Below, piece after piece: positions 45,418-54,799 of a DNA stretch of 64,000 nucleotides. The translations under genes were made by a program, and so were the position numbers. The notes beneath the pieces were generated by a model. It was not told where the DNA came from and made no database searches. It was given only the letters and a program-made list of their open reading frames with translations. Position 1 is the stretch's first letter. Each line of letters opens with the position of its first letter. Source of the DNA: Streptococcus mitis (GTDB lineage: Bacteria > Bacillota > Bacilli > Lactobacillales > Streptococcaceae); contig NZ_CP067992.1 of assembly GCF_016658865.1 (NCBI RefSeq), forward strand, positions 825,001 to 889,000, written 5' to 3'.

Positions 45418-46623
45418 ATGAAGAAGAATCGTAAAGCTAAAAAGTGGCAATTGTATGCAGCAATCGGTGCTGCCAGTGTAGTTGTATTAGGTGCTGGGGG
45501 GATTTTGCTCTTTAGACAACCATCTCAGACTGCTGTAAAAGATGAGCCTACTCATCTTGTTGTTGCCAAGGAAGGAAGCGTGGCATCCTCTGTTTTATTA
45601 TCAGGGACAGTCACAGCAAAAAATGAACAATATGTTTATTTTGATGCTAGTAAGGGAGATTTAGATGAAATCCTTGTTTCTGTGGGTGATAAGGTCAGCG
45701 AAGGGCAGGCTTTAGTCAAGTACAGTAGTTCAGAAGCACAGGCGGCCTATGATTCAGCTAGTCGAGCAGTAGCTAAGGCAGACCGACATATCAATGAACT
45801 CAATCAAGCGCGAAATGAAGCTGCTTCAGCTCCAGCTCCACAGTTACCAGCGCCAGCAGGAGGTGAAGGAGCTGCAGGGCAAACTCTAGCTCCAGTCTCA
45901 GGAAATGCAGTGTCATCTATTGATGCGCAACTAGGTGATGCTCGTGATGCTCGTGCAGATGCAGAAGCACAATTAAGTAAGGCTCAAAGTCAGTTGGATG
46001 CAATGACGGTTCTCAGTACCTTAGAGGGAACTGTGGTCGAAGTCAATCGTAACGTTTCCAAATCTCCAACAGGAGCAAGCCAAGTGGTAGTTCATGTCGT
46101 AAGCAATGAAAACTTGCAAGTTAAGGGTGAACTATCTGAATACAACCTTGCCAACTTATCTGTCGGTCAAGAAGTAACCTTTACTTCTAAAGTTTACCAA
46201 GATAAGAGCTGGACAGGTAAGATTAGCTATATCTCTGACTACCCTAAAAACAATGGCGAAGCAGCAAGTGCAGCAGCTGCCGCAGCAGGTGGTAATTCTG
46301 GTTCTAAATATCCATATACCATCGATGTTACAAGTGAAATTGGTGATTTGAAACAAGGATTCTCAGTAAGTATTGAGGTCAAGAATAAGAGTAAAGCCAT
46401 TTTGGTTCCTCTAACAAGTGTTGTGACTGAAAATGATAAGAACTATGTCTGGGTGCTTGACGAGCAGAAAAAGGCCAAGAAAGTAGAAGTTGGTTTGGGT
46501 AATGCTGATGCAGACAACCAAGAAATCACTTCAGGTCTGACAAATGGAGTCAAGGTCATCAGTAACCCAACGTCTTCTCTAGAGGAAGGAAAAGAGGTGA
46601 AGGCTGATGAAGAAACTAATTAG
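45418..46623 (+). CDS. efflux membrane-fusion protein (MacA-like, Spr0693 type)
   Basis: Adaptor of a MacAB-like tripartite system in a Gram-positive cell: one N-terminal membrane helix (about 12-30), then an extracellular HlyD/RND-adaptor region. It has a lipoyl half-motif, an Ala/Gln-rich helical hairpin (about 110-195, interrupted by a Pro/Ala/Gly-rich insert APAPQLPAPAGG) and beta-barrel domains. At 401 aa it matches the pneumococcal Spr0693 adaptor, known to assemble with Spr0694-Spr0695 and linked to antimicrobial-peptide resistance. Its 3' end overlaps the ATPase gene by 17 bases. Confidence 0.88.
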   Translation: MKKNRKAKKWQLYAAIGAASVVVLGAGGILLFRQPSQTAVKDEPTHLVVAKEGSVASSVLLSGTVTAKNEQYVYFDASKGDLDEILVSVGDKVSEGQALVKYSSSEAQAAYDSASRAVAKADRHINELNQARNEAASAPAPQLPAPAGGEGAAGQTLAPVSGNAVSSIDAQLGDARDARADAEAQLSKAQSQLDAMTVLSTLEGTVVEVNRNVSKSPTGASQVVVHVVSNENLQVKGELSEYNLANLSVGQEVTFTSKVYQDKSWTGKISYISDYPKNNGEAASAAAAAAGGNSGSKYPYTIDVTSEIGDLKQGFSVSIEVKNKSKAILVPLTSVVTENDKNYVWVLDEQKKAKKVEVGLGNADADNQEITSGLTNGVKVISNPTSSLEEGKEVKADEETN

Positions 46624-47308
46624 TCTAAAAAATATCTGCAGAAGCTACCGTAACGGTGATCAAGAATTGCAGGTTCTCAAAAATATCAACCTAGAAGTGA
46701 ATGAGGGTGAGTTTGTTGCCATCATGGGACCATCTGGTTCTGGTAAGTCCACTCTCATGAATACGATTGGCATGTTGGATACACCAACTAGTGGAGAATA
46801 TTATCTTGAAGGCCAAGAAGTAGCTGGACTGGGTGAAAAACAACTAGCCAAGGTCCGCAACCAACAAATCGGATTTGTCTTTCAGCAGTTCTTTCTTCTA
46901 TCTAAACTCAATGCTTTGCAAAACGTAGAATTGCCCTTGATTTATGCAGGAGTTTCGGCTTCAAAACGCCGTAAGTTGGCCGAGGAATATTTAGATAAGG
47001 TTGAATTGACAGAACGCAGTCACCATTTGCCTTCAGAATTATCTGGTGGTCAAAAGCAACGTGTAGCTATTGCGCGTGCCTTGGTAAATAATCCTTCTAT
47101 CATCCTAGCTGACGAACCGACAGGAGCCTTGGATACCAAAACAGGGAACCAAATTATGCAACTTTTGGTTGACTTGAACAAAGAAGGAAAAACCATTATC
47201 ATGGTAACGCATGAGCCTGAAATCGCTGCTTATGCTAAACGCCAGATTGTCATTCGAGATGGAGTTATTTCATCTGATAGTGCTCGATTAGAAAAGGAGG
47301 AAAACTAA
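46607..47308 (+). CDS. ABC transporter ATPase (MacB-type, Spr0694-like)
   Basis: A 233-aa nucleotide-binding subunit of the MacB/LolD class. Walker A GPSGSGKST is at residues 41-49, signature LSGGQKQR near residue 145 and Walker B IILADEPTGALD near residue 164. It overlaps the adaptor gene and is one base from the permease. It powers the mechanotransmission-type efflux of the cluster. The substrate is inferred to be peptides or peptide-like compounds. Confidence 0.93.
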   Translation: MKKLISLKNICRSYRNGDQELQVLKNINLEVNEGEFVAIMGPSGSGKSTLMNTIGMLDTPTSGEYYLEGQEVAGLGEKQLAKVRNQQIGFVFQQFFLLSKLNALQNVELPLIYAGVSASKRRKLAEEYLDKVELTERSHHLPSELSGGQKQRVAIARALVNNPSIILADEPTGALDTKTGNQIMQLLVDLNKEGKTIIMVTHEPEIAAYAKRQIVIRDGVISSDSARLEKEEN

Positions 47309-47309
47309 G

Positions 47310-48569
47310 ATGCAGAATCTGAAATTTGCCTTTTCATCTATCATGGCTCACAAGATGCGCTCTTTTCTCACTATGATTGGAATTATCATTGGTGTTTCAT
47401 CTGTTGTTGTGATTATGGCTCTGGGAGATTCCATGTCTCGTCAGATCAATAAAAATATGACCAAGTCACAGAAGAATATCCATGTCTTTTTCTCGCCTAT
47501 CAAAAGCAAAGATGGTTCTTTTACCCAAAAGCAATCAGCTTTGACAGTCTCTGGTAAAGAAGAGGAAGTCCATGTTGAACCGCCAAAACCGCAAGAAGCT
47601 TGGGTTAAGGAGGCGGCCAAACTTAAGGGTGTAGATAGTTACTATGTAACCAACTCGACAAATACCACCCTATCTTATAAAGATAAAAAGGTTGAGCGCG
47701 CTAGCTTGACAGGTGGAAATATTACTTATATGAATGCGGTTGAAAATGAAATTGTTGCAGGTCGTAGTCTTATAGCTCAGGATTATAAAGATGTGGCCAG
47801 TGTCATTTTGCTAGACCAGGAACTTGCTAACAGTCTGTTTGGATCTGCTCAAGAAGCTGTTAACAAGATTATAGATGTTGGTGGCTTTAGCTATCGTGTT
47901 ATTGGTGTTTATACTAGCGATGAGGCCAAGGCTGTCAAGACATTTGGTATTGGTGGACTTCCCATTACGACTAATATTTCTCTTGCCAATAACTTCAATA
48001 TGGATGAAATTTCTGATATTGTTTTCCGAGTTAATGATACCAGTTTGACACCAACTGTAGGACCAGAATTAGCTAGAAAAATGACTGAAATTGCTAGTCT
48101 TCAACAAGGAGAGTATCAGGTGGCAGATGCGACTGCAGCCTTCCAAGAAGTACAACAACTTTTTGGATTTATAACTACGATTATTAGTGCCATCGCAGGA
48201 ATTTCTCTCTTTGTTGGAGGGACTGGTGTTATGAACATTATGCTTGTTTCGGTGACGGAGCGTACGCGTGAGATTGGCCTCCGTAAGGCTTTGGGTGCAA
48301 CACGTGCTAATATTTTAATTCAGTTTTTGATTGAATCCATGATTTTGACCTTGCTAGGCGGAGTCATTGGTTTGACAATTGCGACAGGATTAACCGCTAT
48401 AGCTGGTCTACTCTTGCAAGGATTGATAGCTGGTATAGAAGTAGGAGTATCAATCCCAGTTGCCCTATTTAGTCTTGCGGTTTCGGCTAGCGTGGGTATG
48501 ATTTTTGGGGTCTTGCCAGCCAACAAGGCATCGAAGCTTGATCCAATCGAAGCCCTTCGTTATGAATAA
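47310..48569 (+). CDS. MacB-type ABC permease (Spr0695-like)
   Basis: A 419-aa permease with one N-terminal helix (FLTMIGIIIGVSSVVVIMALG), a large extracellular region (about 45-285) and three C-terminal helices of an FtsX domain (IAGISLFVGGTGVMNIMLVSVTERTREIGLRKALGA). The NTPase is a separate gene rather than fused as in E. coli MacB, as usual in Firmicutes. It is the last gene of the operon and a terminator follows. Confidence 0.92.
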   Translation: MQNLKFAFSSIMAHKMRSFLTMIGIIIGVSSVVVIMALGDSMSRQINKNMTKSQKNIHVFFSPIKSKDGSFTQKQSALTVSGKEEEVHVEPPKPQEAWVKEAAKLKGVDSYYVTNSTNTTLSYKDKKVERASLTGGNITYMNAVENEIVAGRSLIAQDYKDVASVILLDQELANSLFGSAQEAVNKIIDVGGFSYRVIGVYTSDEAKAVKTFGIGGLPITTNISLANNFNMDEISDIVFRVNDTSLTPTVGPELARKMTEIASLQQGEYQVADATAAFQEVQQLFGFITTIISAIAGISLFVGGTGVMNIMLVSVTERTREIGLRKALGATRANILIQFLIESMILTLLGGVIGLTIATGLTAIAGLLLQGLIAGIEVGVSIPVALFSLAVSASVGMIFGVLPANKASKLDPIEALRYE

Positions 48570-48575
48570 GATCAA

Positions 48576-48606
48576 CAAGATGGACATTTGTCTATCTTGT
48601 TTTTGT
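48576..48606 (+). terminator. terminator of the MacAB-like operon
   Basis: ACAAGATGGAC and GTCTATCTTGT pair with one bulge around a short loop and are followed by TTTTTGT. Confidence 0.8.
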
Positions 48607-48638
48607 ATGGATTTCCCTATCGAAATTTATTAAAAATG

Positions 48639-48647
48639 TGATATAAT
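48639..48647 (+). promoter_or_regulatory. extended -10 promoter of metG
   Basis: TGA then TATAAT (48642-48647), 46 bases before the ATG at 48693. Confidence 0.6.
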
Positions 48648-48692
48648 GAAGTGTTAGAAAAACAGGTTTCATTTGCCTGGAAAGGAAAAATT

Positions 48693-50690
48693 ATGTCTGA
48701 AAAGAATTTTTATATTACAACGCCGATTTACTATCCATCTGGTAAACTTCATATCGGTTCTGCCTACACAACCATCGCCTGTGATGTCCTAGCTCGCTAC
48801 AAACGCCTCATGGGCTACGATGTCTTTTATCTGACAGGTCTTGACGAGCATGGTCAGAAAATCCAGCAAAAAGCTGAAGAAGCTGGCATCACACCTCAAG
48901 CTTATGTTGATGGGATGGCAGTTGGAGTTAAAGAACTCTGGCAATTACTCGATATCTCCTATGATAAATTTATCCGTACAACTGATGACTACCATGAAAA
49001 AGTAGTGGCGCAGGTCTTTGAACGCTTGCTTGCTCAAGATGACATCTACTTGGGTGAATACTCGGGCTGGTATTCAGTATCAGATGAGGAATTCTTTACA
49101 GAAAGCCAGCTTGCGGAAGTTTTCCGTGACGAAGCTGGAAATGTGACGGGCGGTATTGCTCCATCAGGTCACGAAGTGGAATGGGTATCTGAAGAATCAT
49201 ACTTCCTTCGCCTCAGCAAGTACCAAGACCGCTTAGTCGAATTTTTCAAAGCTCATCCTGAATTTATCACTCCAGATGGTCGTCTGAATGAAATGCTTCG
49301 CAACTTCATCGAGCCTGGTTTGGAAGATTTGGCGGTTTCTCGTACAACCTTTACCTGGGGTGTTCCAGTACCATCTAATCCAAAACACGTTGTATACGTT
49401 TGGATTGATGCCCTTTTGAACTATGCGACAGCGCTTGGATACGGTCAAGACGAACATGGTAACTTTGACAAGTTCTGGAATGGAACTGTCTTCCACATGG
49501 TAGGAAAAGACATCCTTCGTTTCCACTCAATCTACTGGCCAATCCTTCTTATGATGTTGGATATCAAATTGCCAGATCGTTTGATTGCCCATGGTTGGTT
49601 TGTCATGAAAGACGGCAAAATGTCTAAATCTAAAGGGAATGTGGTCTATCCTGAAATGTTGGTAGAGCGCTATGGACTAGATCCACTTCGTTACTACCTC
49701 ATGCGTAGCCTTCCAGTTGGTTCAGACGGAACCTTTACTCCTGAAGATTATGTTGGACGTATCAACTATGAATTGGCCAACGACCTTGGAAACCTCCTCA
49801 ATCGTACGGTTTCTATGATTAACAAGTACTTTGATGGACAAATTCCTGCCTATGTAGAAGGTGTGACTGAATTTGACCATGCTCTTGCTCAAGTAGCTGC
49901 CGAATCAATCGCTGATTACCATACACACATGGAAGCAGTTGACTACCCACGTGCCCTTGAAGCAGTATGGACTCTGATCTCTCGTACTAATAAATACATC
50001 GACGAGACAGCTCCATGGGTCTTGGCTAAGGATGAAGCTCTTCGTGACCAATTGGCAAGTGTTATGAGCCACTTGGCAGCCAGCCTTCGTGTTGTAGCTC
50101 ACATGATTGAGCCGTTTATGATGGAAACCAGTCGTGCAGTATTGGCACAACTTGGTCTTTCAGAAGTTTCTAGCCTAGAAAACTTGAGCTTGGCTGCTTT
50201 CCCTGAGGGTGTAACAGTAGTTGCTAAAGGAACACCAATCTTCCCACGTCTGGATATGGAAGAAGAAATCGCCTATATCAAAGAACAAATGGAAGGAAAT
50301 AAACCAGCAGTCGAAAAAGAATGGAATCCGGATGAAGTTGAGCTCAAACTTAACAAGGATGAAATCAAGTTTGAAGACTTTGACAAGGTTGAAATTCGTG
50401 TCGCCGAAGTCAAAGAAGTTTCCAAAGTGGAAGGTTCTGATAAGTTGCTTCAATTCCGCCTAGATGCTGGTGATGGAGAAGACCGTCAAATCCTCTCAGG
50501 AATTGCAAAATACTATCCAAATGAACAAGAATTGGTCGGCAAGAAAGTCCAAATTGTTGCCAACCTCAAACCACGTAAAATGATGAAAAAATATGTCAGC
50601 CAAGGGATGATTCTCTCAGCTGAACATGATGGACAATTAACCCTTCTTACAGTTGATCCAGCTGTACCAAACGGAAGTGTGATTGGGTAA
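48693..50690 (+). CDS. metG: methionyl-tRNA synthetase
   Basis: Class I aminoacyl-tRNA synthetase that charges tRNA-Met. HIGS (residues 20-23) and KMSKS (about 309-313) are the two signature motifs. A C-terminal EMAP-II/Trbp111-like tRNA-binding domain (about 560-665, with [24 protein letters not shown]) is fused. ATG 48693 follows AAAGGAAAAA and gives 665 aa, the pneumococcal length. The alternative TTG at 48651 lies next to the promoter and is not used here. Confidence 0.97.
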   Translation: MSEKNFYITTPIYYPSGKLHIGSAYTTIACDVLARYKRLMGYDVFYLTGLDEHGQKIQQKAEEAGITPQAYVDGMAVGVKELWQLLDISYDKFIRTTDDYHEKVVAQVFERLLAQDDIYLGEYSGWYSVSDEEFFTESQLAEVFRDEAGNVTGGIAPSGHEVEWVSEESYFLRLSKYQDRLVEFFKAHPEFITPDGRLNEMLRNFIEPGLEDLAVSRTTFTWGVPVPSNPKHVVYVWIDALLNYATALGYGQDEHGNFDKFWNGTVFHMVGKDILRFHSIYWPILLMMLDIKLPDRLIAHGWFVMKDGKMSKSKGNVVYPEMLVERYGLDPLRYYLMRSLPVGSDGTFTPEDYVGRINYELANDLGNLLNRTVSMINKYFDGQIPAYVEGVTEFDHALAQVAAESIADYHTHMEAVDYPRALEAVWTLISRTNKYIDETAPWVLAKDEALRDQLASVMSHLAASLRVVAHMIEPFMMETSRAVLAQLGLSEVSSLENLSLAAFPEGVTVVAKGTPIFPRLDMEEEIAYIKEQMEGNKPAVEKEWNPDEVELKLNKDEIKFEDFDKVEIRVAEVKEVSKVEGSDKLLQFRLDAGDGEDRQILSGIAKYYPNEQELVGKKVQIVANLKPRKMMKKYVSQGMILSAEHDGQLTLLTVDPAVPNGSVIG

Positions 50691-50698
50691 AAGTAAAA

Positions 50699-50724
50699 GA
50701 CCAACGTTATCCACGTTGGTTTCA
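50699..50724 (+). terminator. terminator after metG
   Basis: ACCAACGT and ACGTTGGT arms with a five-base loop. The T-tract is short (TTTC). Confidence 0.65.
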
Positions 50725-51086
50725 GATTTAAGACAAAGCCTATAGACTACAAGTTTCTAAGGGCTTTTCTTTGTTGACTAAACTGAGATTTTCATTGAAG
50801 GGATTCGTATTATGGTCGCAGACAATAGCCACAAATATACTCACTAAGTTCTAGGCAAGTAAGTTGGATTCATGAGTGGCAACTGGAAGTTGAGATTGGC
50901 TTGGATCTGAAAAAACACGGGGAAAAAGCCGCTTGACCCTCAAAAGAAAGCGAACCTAAATCGAAAAAAATTCTACGTTGAAAAGTTATGTGGAAGTTGC
51001 TTTTAGAACTTACCATTATTTTTCTATCTTTATTAGAATGACTTCTAATGTAGAAGTATAATAGATTTTTTGGTATAATAAAGGTT
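50725..51086. other. intergenic region without a gene
   Basis: About 360 bases between metG and ylxM. It has scattered short frames only, some with protein-like words (for example GLDLKKHGEKAA near 50897), and may be eroded coding sequence. ylxM is expected to be expressed from the AT-rich stretch at about 51050-51085, where TTGGTATAATAAAG offers an extended -10 (TATAAT at 51074-51079). Confidence 0.4.
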
Positions 51087-51419
51087 ATGGAAATCGAAAA
51101 AACCAACCGTATGAATGCGCTCTTTGAATTTTATGCGGCGCTTTTGACAGACAAGCAAATGAATTATATCGAGCTCTACTACGCTGATGATTATAGCCTT
51201 GCTGAAATTGCCGAGGAATTTGGTGTCAGTCGTCAGGCTGTTTATGATAATATCAAGCGGACAGAAAAGATTCTGGAAGATTATGAGATGAAATTGCACA
51301 TGTACTCGGACTACATTGTCCGCAGTCAGATTTTTGACCAGATTTTGGAGCGCTATCCCAAGGATGACTTTCTGAAGGAGCAGATAGAAATTTTAACAAG
51401 CATTGATAATAGAGAATAA
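51087..51419 (+). CDS. ylxM: YlxM family signal recognition particle-associated regulator
   Basis: A 110-aa sigma-70-region-4-like helix-turn-helix protein ([33 protein letters not shown], about 41-73). YlxM is encoded next to ffh across Firmicutes and affects SRP assembly in streptococci. Here ffh starts 11 bases after its stop. The ATG at 51087 has only a weak site (AAAGGTT) upstream. Confidence 0.92.
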   Translation: MEIEKTNRMNALFEFYAALLTDKQMNYIELYYADDYSLAEIAEEFGVSRQAVYDNIKRTEKILEDYEMKLHMYSDYIVRSQIFDQILERYPKDDFLKEQIEILTSIDNRE

Positions 51420-51430
51420 GAGGAAGAAAA

Positions 51431-53002
51431 ATGGCATTTGAAAGTTTAACAGAACGTTTACAGAACGTCTTTAAAAATCTACGTAAAAAAGGAAAAATCT
51501 CTGAATCTGATGTCCAAGAGGCAACCAAAGAAATTCGCTTGGCCTTGCTTGAGGCCGACGTTGCCTTGCCTGTTGTAAAGGACTTTATCAAGAAAGTTCG
51601 TGAGCGTGCAGTTGGGCATGAGGTCATTGATACCCTTAATCCTGCGCAACAAATTATTAAAATCGTTGATGAGGAACTGACAGCCGTTTTAGGTTCTGAT
51701 ACGGCGGAGATTATCAAGTCACCTAAAATTCCTACAATCATCATGATGGTTGGTTTGCAGGGGGCTGGTAAAACAACCTTTGCTGGTAAATTGGCCAACA
51801 AACTCAAGAAAGAAGAAAATGCTCGTCCTTTGATGATTGCCGCGGATATTTATCGTCCTGCTGCCATTGACCAGCTTAAGACCTTGGGGCAACAAATTGA
51901 TGTGCCTGTTTTTGCACTTGGGACAGAGGTTCCAGCTGTTGAGATTGTACGTCAAGGTTTGGAACAAGCCCAAACCAATCACAACGACTATGTCTTGATT
52001 GATACGGCAGGTCGTTTGCAGATTGATGAGCTTTTGATGAATGAGCTTCGTGACGTGAAAGCCTTGGCTCAACCAAATGAAATCTTGCTTGTCGTTGATG
52101 CCATGATTGGTCAGGAAGCGGCAAATGTTGCGCGTGAGTTCAATGCTCAGTTGGAAGTGACTGGGGTGATCCTTACTAAGATTGATGGGGATACTCGTGG
52201 TGGTGCGGCTCTATCTGTTCGTCACATTACTGGAAAACCAATCAAGTTCACTGGTACAGGTGAAAAGATTACGGACATTGAAACCTTCCACCCAGACCGT
52301 ATGTCAAGCCGTATCCTTGGCATGGGGGATATGCTTACTCTGATTGAGAAAGCTTCTCAAGAATACGATGAGCAAAAAGCCCTTGAAATGGCTGAGAAGA
52401 TGCGTGAAAACACCTTTGATTTCAATGATTTCATCGATCAATTAGATCAGGTGCAAAACATGGGGCCGATGGAAGACTTGCTCAAGATGATTCCAGGTAT
52501 GGCCAACAATCCAGCTCTTCAAAACATGAAGGTAGATGAGCGTCAGATTGCTCGTAAACGTGCCATCGTATCTTCAATGACACCTGAAGAACGTGAAAAT
52601 CCAGATTTGCTAAATCCAAGCCGTCGCCGTCGTATCGCTGCAGGTTCTGGAAATACCTTTGTCGAAGTCAATAAATTCATCAAAGACTTTAACCAGGCTA
52701 AACAGCTCATGCAAGGTGTTATGTCTGGAGATATGAACAAGATGATGAAGCAGATGGGAATCAATCCAAACAATCTTCCTAAAAATATGCCAAATATGGG
52801 AGGAATGGATATGTCTGCCCTTGAAGGAATGATGGGACAAGGTGGTATGCCTGACTTATCAACTCTAGGAGGAGCGGGAATGCCAGATATGAGCCAGATG
52901 TTTGGTGGTGGACTAAAAGGTAAAATCGGTGAATTTGCTATGAAACAGTCAATGAAACGCATGGCTAACAAAATGAAGAAAGCGAAGAAGAAACGCAAAT
53001 AA
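51431..53002 (+). CDS. ffh: signal recognition particle protein Ffh (SRP54)
   Basis: GTPase that binds signal sequences and 4.5S/6S RNA and targets nascent membrane proteins through FtsY. It has an N-domain (1-85), a G-domain with P-loop GLQGAGKTT (108-116), DTAGR and TKIDGDTRGGAALS, and a methionine-rich M-domain (about 300-523, ending in a Gly/Met-rich stretch and a KKAKKKRK tail). At 523 aa it is normal for streptococci. Confidence 0.97.
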   Translation: MAFESLTERLQNVFKNLRKKGKISESDVQEATKEIRLALLEADVALPVVKDFIKKVRERAVGHEVIDTLNPAQQIIKIVDEELTAVLGSDTAEIIKSPKIPTIIMMVGLQGAGKTTFAGKLANKLKKEENARPLMIAADIYRPAAIDQLKTLGQQIDVPVFALGTEVPAVEIVRQGLEQAQTNHNDYVLIDTAGRLQIDELLMNELRDVKALAQPNEILLVVDAMIGQEAANVAREFNAQLEVTGVILTKIDGDTRGGAALSVRHITGKPIKFTGTGEKITDIETFHPDRMSSRILGMGDMLTLIEKASQEYDEQKALEMAEKMRENTFDFNDFIDQLDQVQNMGPMEDLLKMIPGMANNPALQNMKVDERQIARKRAIVSSMTPEERENPDLLNPSRRRRIAAGSGNTFVEVNKFIKDFNQAKQLMQGVMSGDMNKMMKQMGINPNNLPKNMPNMGGMDMSALEGMMGQGGMPDLSTLGGAGMPDMSQMFGGGLKGKIGEFAMKQSMKRMANKMKKAKKKRK

Positions 53003-53003
53003 A

Positions 53004-53033
53004 AAAGGAAAGCAGAAGTGCTTTCCTTTTTGA
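53004..53033 (+). terminator. terminator after ffh
   Basis: AAGGAAAGC and GCTTTCCTT arms, six-base loop, then TTTT. Confidence 0.85.
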
Positions 53034-53085
53034 TATAGCATATGTGCTTTCTATGATTAGGCAATTTTCTTAATCGAAAAATTGA

Positions 53086-54084
53086 CTAAATAGAAAGAGA
53101 GATTTCAAATCCTTGCGTCCATTCGGATTTTACTGTGATTTCGATTTTTAAAGCATCTGCTAATTGTTTGACTAGATAGAGCCCCATACCTGTTGATTTT
53201 TTCCTTGTATCACCTGAATCACCTGTAAAGCCTTTTTCAAAGATATGAGGAAGGTCACAAGCTTTAACTCCGCAACCATTATCCCTAATAATCAGACTTG
53301 TGCGCCCCTTATCTTTTGACATAGAAATACTGAGTTCGGGCTTGTCAGAGCTATATTTAAGGGCGTTGGCGAGTATTTGAGAGAGGATAAATTCAAAACT
53401 GCGTTGATCGGTGTAGCAGATTCCTTGTATGTTCTCTAGCTGAATCGTAAATTTCTTTTCTTTGAGCAAGGGATCAAAGTTTTCCAAAAGATCTTGGATA
53501 CACTCTTGGAGGTCAAGGTCTTCAAATAGAAAATCATTTTTTTCACTTTTCACCCTGTAATAGAATAGTATCTGTGATACATTTCCTTGGATTTGATTTT
53601 TCACATAGTCCAACTTAAAAGTTGTATCCTTTGGCAACTGGTCACTTTGATTGTCTAAAAGGAGGGAAAGAAGCGATAGAGGGAGTTTGATTTCATGAGC
53701 CCATTTTTCAACATAGTCCTCGTATTCGGCTAGTAATGAGTTGAGCTTTCCTATTTCCGCTTGCCTTTGGTAAAGCGCATTTGCGATTTCTTCGATGCTT
53801 TCTTTCTCTGAGGCACTTGATAAACGCAATAATTCCAGCTCAGTATCGACCTTGGGATTGGCTATGAAGGCTTTATAGGCAGCGGATTTTTTTCTTTCTT
53901 TTCTTATCAGTAGGAATGATAGGATGAAAAAGAGCAGGACAGTAGCTAAAAGATAGAGAATGATGAGGGCTTGAAACTTTCTCACGTCTGAAAGCCAAAG
54001 CAGGACAGCTGTGAATAGATCAAATGCTAAGAGAACAAGTAACCAAGGCAGATAGGTAGCCAAATATTTAGGATTCTGTTTCAT
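53086..54084 (-). CDS. sensor histidine kinase (BceS-like, intramembrane-sensing)
   Basis: A 332-aa kinase with two N-terminal helices (about 11-31 and 38-60) and only a few residues between them, so no extracellular sensor. This is typical of BceS-type kinases that sense through their ABC permease. The phospho-acceptor is His130 in EKWAHEIKLPLS. The ATPase boxes are NALKYSS, DNGCGVKACDLPHIFEKGF and GMGLYLVKQL. Start MKQNPK at 54084 lies inside the response regulator gene (17-base overlap). It is the last gene of a minus-strand bce-like operon. Confidence 0.88.
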   Translation of the reverse strand: MKQNPKYLATYLPWLLVLLAFDLFTAVLLWLSDVRKFQALIILYLLATVLLFFILSFLLIRKERKKSAAYKAFIANPKVDTELELLRLSSASEKESIEEIANALYQRQAEIGKLNSLLAEYEDYVEKWAHEIKLPLSLLSLLLDNQSDQLPKDTTFKLDYVKNQIQGNVSQILFYYRVKSEKNDFLFEDLDLQECIQDLLENFDPLLKEKKFTIQLENIQGICYTDQRSFEFILSQILANALKYSSDKPELSISMSKDKGRTSLIIRDNGCGVKACDLPHIFEKGFTGDSGDTRKKSTGMGLYLVKQLADALKIEITVKSEWTQGFEISLSI

Positions 54085-54757
54085 ATTCCCTTTCCTCTTC
54101 CAATTTGTAACCGATGCCTCTGACGGACTTGACTTGAAGTGCAATACCAGCCTGTTTCATCACCTTTTTGAGTCTTGCAATATTTACTTGAAGGGCATTT
54201 TCATCGATGAACTCAGTTGTATTCCACAGTTTCATGCTTAGTTCTTCTTTTGTGACGACAGAATCAGTTGCCACTAATAAAGTTTCTAATAATTTCCCTT
54301 GATTTTGGGGGAGTAAAATCGAGTGTCCATTGATATAAAGGGTATAGGTCTGTCTATCCAGCAGAAAATTATCTTTTTCAAGTAGATTTTGTCTGCCTTC
54401 ATAGCGTTTCAAGATATTTTCTATACGTGCCAAAAATCTTTCTTTCTTGAAAGGCTTTGTTAGATACTCATCTGCCCCTAATTTCAGGGCGTAGATTTCA
54501 TCTTTTAATTGTTCACGGGAAGTGAGAACCAATATAGGGACAGAGCGTTTTGACTTGAGATTTTTACAAATTTGAAAACCTGTTTCTCCTGGCAAATTCA
54601 AATCCAGTATGATTAGATCTGTATCGTATTGCAGCACTTGCTGGCTTGTATCTTTGAAGTCAGTCAACTTATCAACTTGATAACCCGCTTTCTCTAACAA
54701 GATGACAATTTCATCTCGAATCAAGGCTTCATCTTCAATAACCAGAATATGCTTCAT
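54068..54757 (-). CDS. OmpR-family response regulator (BceR-like)
   Basis: A 229-aa two-component regulator. The receiver domain (1-120) has acidic pocket Glu8/Asp9, phospho-acceptor Asp52 (LIILDLNLPG) and a conserved Lys in YLTKPFKKE. The C-terminal winged helix (about 130-225) has VKSVRGIGYKLE. AAAGGAGGAA lies before the ATG. It presumably activates the promoter of the upstream ABC genes through the dyad at 57676-57692. Confidence 0.92.
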   Translation of the reverse strand: MKHILVIEDEALIRDEIVILLEKAGYQVDKLTDFKDTSQQVLQYDTDLIILDLNLPGETGFQICKNLKSKRSVPILVLTSREQLKDEIYALKLGADEYLTKPFKKERFLARIENILKRYEGRQNLLEKDNFLLDRQTYTLYINGHSILLPQNQGKLLETLLVATDSVVTKEELSMKLWNTTEFIDENALQVNIARLKKVMKQAGIALQVKSVRGIGYKLEEEREYETES

Positions 54758-54799
54758 ATCGGTTCCTCCTTTTCCTATTTTATTCTACCTTATTCTACC

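Noticed and set aside
50870..51106. 78-aa and 84-aa minus-strand frames between metG and ylxM
   Set aside because: They have no start signals and overlap the ylxM 5' region.
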